A stretch of 64,000 bases of DNA from Antarctobacter sediminis (GTDB lineage: Bacteria; Pseudomonadota; Alphaproteobacteria; Rhodobacterales; Rhodobacteraceae): positions 1,240,001-1,304,000 of the forward strand of contig NZ_JAHUZG010000002.1 of NCBI RefSeq assembly GCF_019218285.1, given 5' to 3'. The notes beneath the pieces are model-generated. The model searched no databases. It was not told where the DNA came from and saw only the letters and a list, made by a program, of their open reading frames with translations. A program made the translations under genes and the position numbers. Of this stretch, positions 61,704-64,000 are shown in pieces. Numbering within the stretch: the first letter of the stretch is position 1; each line of letters opens with the position of its first letter.

Positions 61704-63077
61704 ATGACCGAAGAGCAATGGGGGGCCTTGCAGGACCAGATCTGCAAGGCAATCGGGCAAAACAATCACAAGACCTGGATCAAACCGCTGCGATTTGCGG
61801 GATCGACGCCCGATGGCGTGGTCACGCTACAAGCGCCGACGAATTTCTTCAGCACCTATGTAAGCCAGAACTACGGCGACCAGTTGCTGGGGCATATCAT
61901 GTCGATGTCCCCCAAGGTCCGTAAGCTGGACATCAAGGTTGCCGCTGCCATGCCCGAGGTCGAGGCGCAGGTTGCCCCGCAACCGGAAGAGCCGCGTGCC
62001 CCGCAGGCCCAGCCGCAACCGGCGGCGCGTGGCCAGATTCCCGGTGCGCCGCTCGATTCGCGGTTTACTTTTGATACCTTTGTCGTGGGCAAGCCGAACG
62101 AACTGGCCCATGCCGCGGCCAAACGCGTTGCCGAAGGCGGGCCAATCACCTTCAACCCGCTGTTCCTTTATGGTGGCGTCGGTCTGGGCAAGACGCACCT
62201 CATGCACGCGATCGCCTGGGAGCTGACCCAGCGGAATCCGCATCTGGCGGTGCTCTATCTTTCGGCGGAACAGTTCATGTATCGCTTTGTGCAGGCCCTG
62301 CGCGAACGCAAGATGATGGACTTCAAAGAGATGTTCCGCTCGGTCGACGTGTTGATGGTGGATGACGTTCAGTTCATCGCCGGCAAGGATTCGACGCAGG
62401 AAGAATTCTTTCACACGTTCAACGCGCTTGTGGACCAGAACAAGCAGATCATCATTTCCGCCGACCGCGCCCCGGATGAGATCAAGGATCTGGAAAACCG
62501 CATCCGCAGCCGCCTGCAATCGGGTCTTGTCGTCGATCTGCACCCCACGGATTACGAACTGCGCCTTGGTATCCTTCAGGCCAAGGTCGAAGGGTATCGC
62601 GCCCAGCATCCCGATCTTGTGATCGACGATGGCGTGTTGGAATTCCTTGCCCACCGGATCAGCACGAACGTCCGTGTTCTGGAAGGGGCCCTGACCCGTC
62701 TGTTCGCCTTTGCCTCGCTTGTGGGCAAGCCGATCAACATGGATCTGGTACAAGACAGCCTTGCCGATGTTCTGCGCGCGTCCGAACGCAAGATCTCGAT
62801 CGACGAGATTCAGCGCAAGGTGGCTGAACACTACAACATTCGCCTCAGCGATATGATCGGGCCCAAGCGGGTGCGCAACTTTGCCCGTCCGCGTCAGGTG
62901 GCCATGTATCTGTGCAAACAGTTGACCTCGCGGTCTTTGCCAGAGATCGGGCGCCGTTTTGGTGGCCGTGACCACACGACGGTCATGCACGGTGTGCGTC
63001 GTATCGAAGAGTTGCGTCAGCAGGACGGGCAAATCGACGAGGATGTCGAAATGCTGCGGCGGGCGCTCGAAGCCTGA
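61704..63077 (+). CDS. dnaA: Chromosomal replication initiator DnaA
   Basis: AAA+ protein that binds DnaA boxes and opens oriC. The 457-residue product has an N-terminal domain I (MTEEQWGALQDQICKAIGQN, NHKTWIKPLRF), a Pro/Gln/Ala-rich linker (about 85-115) and domain III with Walker A GGVGLGKTHLMHA near 153 and Walker B LMVDDVQFIAGK near 215. The box-reading domain IV has GRRFGGRDHTTVMHGVRRIE near 415-440. The upstream open extension is discarded because domain I begins at ATG 61704. dnaN follows in the same direction. Confidence 0.97.
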   Translation: MTEEQWGALQDQICKAIGQNNHKTWIKPLRFAGSTPDGVVTLQAPTNFFSTYVSQNYGDQLLGHIMSMSPKVRKLDIKVAAAMPEVEAQVAPQPEEPRAPQAQPQPAARGQIPGAPLDSRFTFDTFVVGKPNELAHAAAKRVAEGGPITFNPLFLYGGVGLGKTHLMHAIAWELTQRNPHLAVLYLSAEQFMYRFVQALRERKMMDFKEMFRSVDVLMVDDVQFIAGKDSTQEEFFHTFNALVDQNKQIIISADRAPDEIKDLENRIRSRLQSGLVVDLHPTDYELRLGILQAKVEGYRAQHPDLVIDDGVLEFLAHRISTNVRVLEGALTRLFAFASLVGKPINMDLVQDSLADVLRASERKISIDEIQRKVAEHYNIRLSDMIGPKRVRNFARPRQVAMYLCKQLTSRSLPEIGRRFGGRDHTTVMHGVRRIEELRQQDGQIDEDVEMLRRALEA

Positions 63078-63092
63078 GGCGTGTGGAAAAAA

Positions 63093-63120
63093 TGCGGCGC
63101 ACCCGAACTGGTGCGCCGCA
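63093..63120 (+). terminator. Hairpin between dnaA and dnaN
   Basis: TGCGGCGCACC (63093-63103) pairs perfectly with GGTGCGCCGCA (63110-63120) around a CGAACT loop, 15 bases after the dnaA stop. There is no T-run, so it may be a partial terminator or an RNA-stabilising element before dnaN. Confidence 0.55.
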
Positions 63121-63230
63121 ACGCCTTGACGCCTTGGCAAAAGCACAAGACAAATCGGTAAAAACCGGCTTGGAGTGTCAGCCAGCAGGCGCTAGGCTGC
63201 GCCTCCCGGCGTTGCGGAGAGGGTAGGTCG

Positions 63231-64000
63231 ATGAAATTCAGCATGGAACGGGCTGCGCTGTTGCGCGCGGTCGCGCAGGCGCAATCGGTGGTGGAGCGGC
63301 GCAATACCATCCCGATCCTCGCCAACGTGCTGATCGAGGCAGAGGGTGAGAATGTCACCTTCCGTGCCACCGATCTGGATATCGAGGTTCTGGACCGCGC
63401 CGTTGCGCAGGTCGAAAAGGCAGGTGGCACCACGGTGTCCGCCGTCACGCTGCATGAAATCGTCCGCAAGCTGCCCGATGGCGCTTTGGTGACGTTGACC
63501 GCTGATTCCGGCGCTGGGCGTCTTTCGGTTTCGGCGGGTCGGTCGCATTTCTCGCTGGCGACCCTGCCCAAGGAAGATTTCCCGGTCATGGCGACCTCGG
63601 AATATGAATGCAATTTCAGCGCCAAGGCCGAGGTTCTGCGCCGTCTCTTTGACAAGTCGAAATTCGCAATCTCGACCGAAGAAACGCGCTATTACCTGAA
63701 TGGCGTCTACATGCATGTGGCAGACGGCGAGGACGGCAAGGTGTTGCGCTGCGTGGCGACCGATGGCCACCGTCTGGCCCGCATCGACGCGGCTCTGCCC
63801 GAAGGTGCCAGCGATATGCCGGGCGTGATCGTGCCGCGCAAGACCGTGGGCGAACTGCGCAAGCTGCTGGATCAGGACGACATGGACATCGCGGTGTCCG
63901 TTTCGGAAACCAAGGTGCGCTTTGCGACGCCGGACATCACCCTGACATCAAAGGTGATCGACGGGACATTCCCGGATTACACGCGCGTCATTCCGCATGG
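63231..64000 (+). CDS. dnaN: DNA polymerase III beta sliding clamp (N-terminal part, cut by window edge)
   Basis: Ring-shaped processivity clamp of the replicase. From ATG at 63231, after a GGAGAGGG site, about 256 codons are visible. They include MKFSMERAALLRAVAQAQSV, the block RRNTIPILANVLIEAEG and TEETRYYLNGVYMHV, and CVATDGHRLARIDAALP, all typical of the first two clamp domains. The gene runs on past the window end. Confidence 0.96.
   Translation, partial: MKFSMERAALLRAVAQAQSVVERRNTIPILANVLIEAEGENVTFRATDLDIEVLDRAVAQVEKAGGTTVSAVTLHEIVRKLPDGALVTLTADSGAGRLSVSAGRSHFSLATLPKEDFPVMATSEYECNFSAKAEVLRRLFDKSKFAISTEETRYYLNGVYMHVADGEDGKVLRCVATDGHRLARIDAALPEGASDMPGVIVPRKTVGELRKLLDQDDMDIAVSVSETKVRFATPDITLTSKVIDGTFPDYTRVIPH

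Noticed and set aside
1-64000. Mobile elements, prophage, CRISPR, tRNA and rRNA genes
   Set aside because: No transposase or integrase motifs, no regularly spaced repeats and no cloverleaf-like sequence were found in the gaps between genes.

Overview
The window reads as chromosomal DNA of a motile marine-type alphaproteobacterium of the Rhodobacterales (Roseobacter group or close relative). The evidence is the high GC content, the gene order hrcA-grpE / rph-rdgB-hemW / parBA-rsmG-mnmG-mnmE-rho / maf-aroE-coaE-dnaQ / secB (the arrangement around the alphaproteobacterial replication origin), and a flagellar cluster with the alphaproteobacterial regulators FlaF and FlbT. I saw no tRNA or rRNA gene, CRISPR array, insertion sequence, integrase or prophage.

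Region 1 (1-22 kb) is origin-proximal housekeeping. It holds the 5' part of a malic enzyme gene, mutS, grpE/hrcA, rph-rdgB-hemW, then a long minus-strand run mnmE-mnmG-rsmG-parA-parB preceded by rho. A gene-free 0.5 kb between rho and maf (about 14.7-15.2 kb) has an AT-rich run and DnaA-box-like words and is my candidate for oriC. Three consensus parS sites (10192, 12094, 17004) and a degenerate one (3368) surround it, all inside coding sequence. To the right, on the plus strand, come maf-aroE-coaE-dnaQ, then secB and fxsA (minus), then a translationally coupled series: a Tim44-domain gene, mltA, an Smr gene and a GNAT gene. An MFS transporter gene closes the region.

Region 2 (23.3-28.8 kb) looks like a surface-polysaccharide locus: an outer-membrane export lipoprotein (OPX), an NAD-dependent epimerase, a polyprenyl-phosphate sugar transferase and a YjbF/YjbH pair.

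Region 3 (29.0-56.0 kb) is a flagellar cluster in several transcription units. They are motB; flgE-flgK-flgL-flgI-motA-(755-aa periplasmic protein); flhA-fliR-flhB-(coiled-coil protein, FliJ candidate); the minus operon flgB-flgC-fliE-fliQ-flgF-flgG-flgA-flgH-fliL; fliI; the minus genes for flagellin, flaF, flbT and a DUF1217 protein; the minus genes flgJ and flgN; and fliK-flgD. Genes for FliF, FliG, FliM, FliN, FliP and FliH are not in the window. CtrA-like boxes (TTAA-N7-TTAA variants) lie ahead of motB, flgE, flgB/fliI, flagellin and fliK. The flagellin mRNA leader is long and structured, as expected for an FlbT target.

Region 4 (56.4-64 kb) holds a 61-codon secreted or membrane peptide, ubiB-ubiE (minus), divergent mutM, a crotonase-family gene, rpsT, dnaA and the 5' part of dnaN. 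dnaA-dnaN therefore sit about 46 kb from the candidate origin.

All assignments come from reading the translated sequence and motifs; no database search was run.
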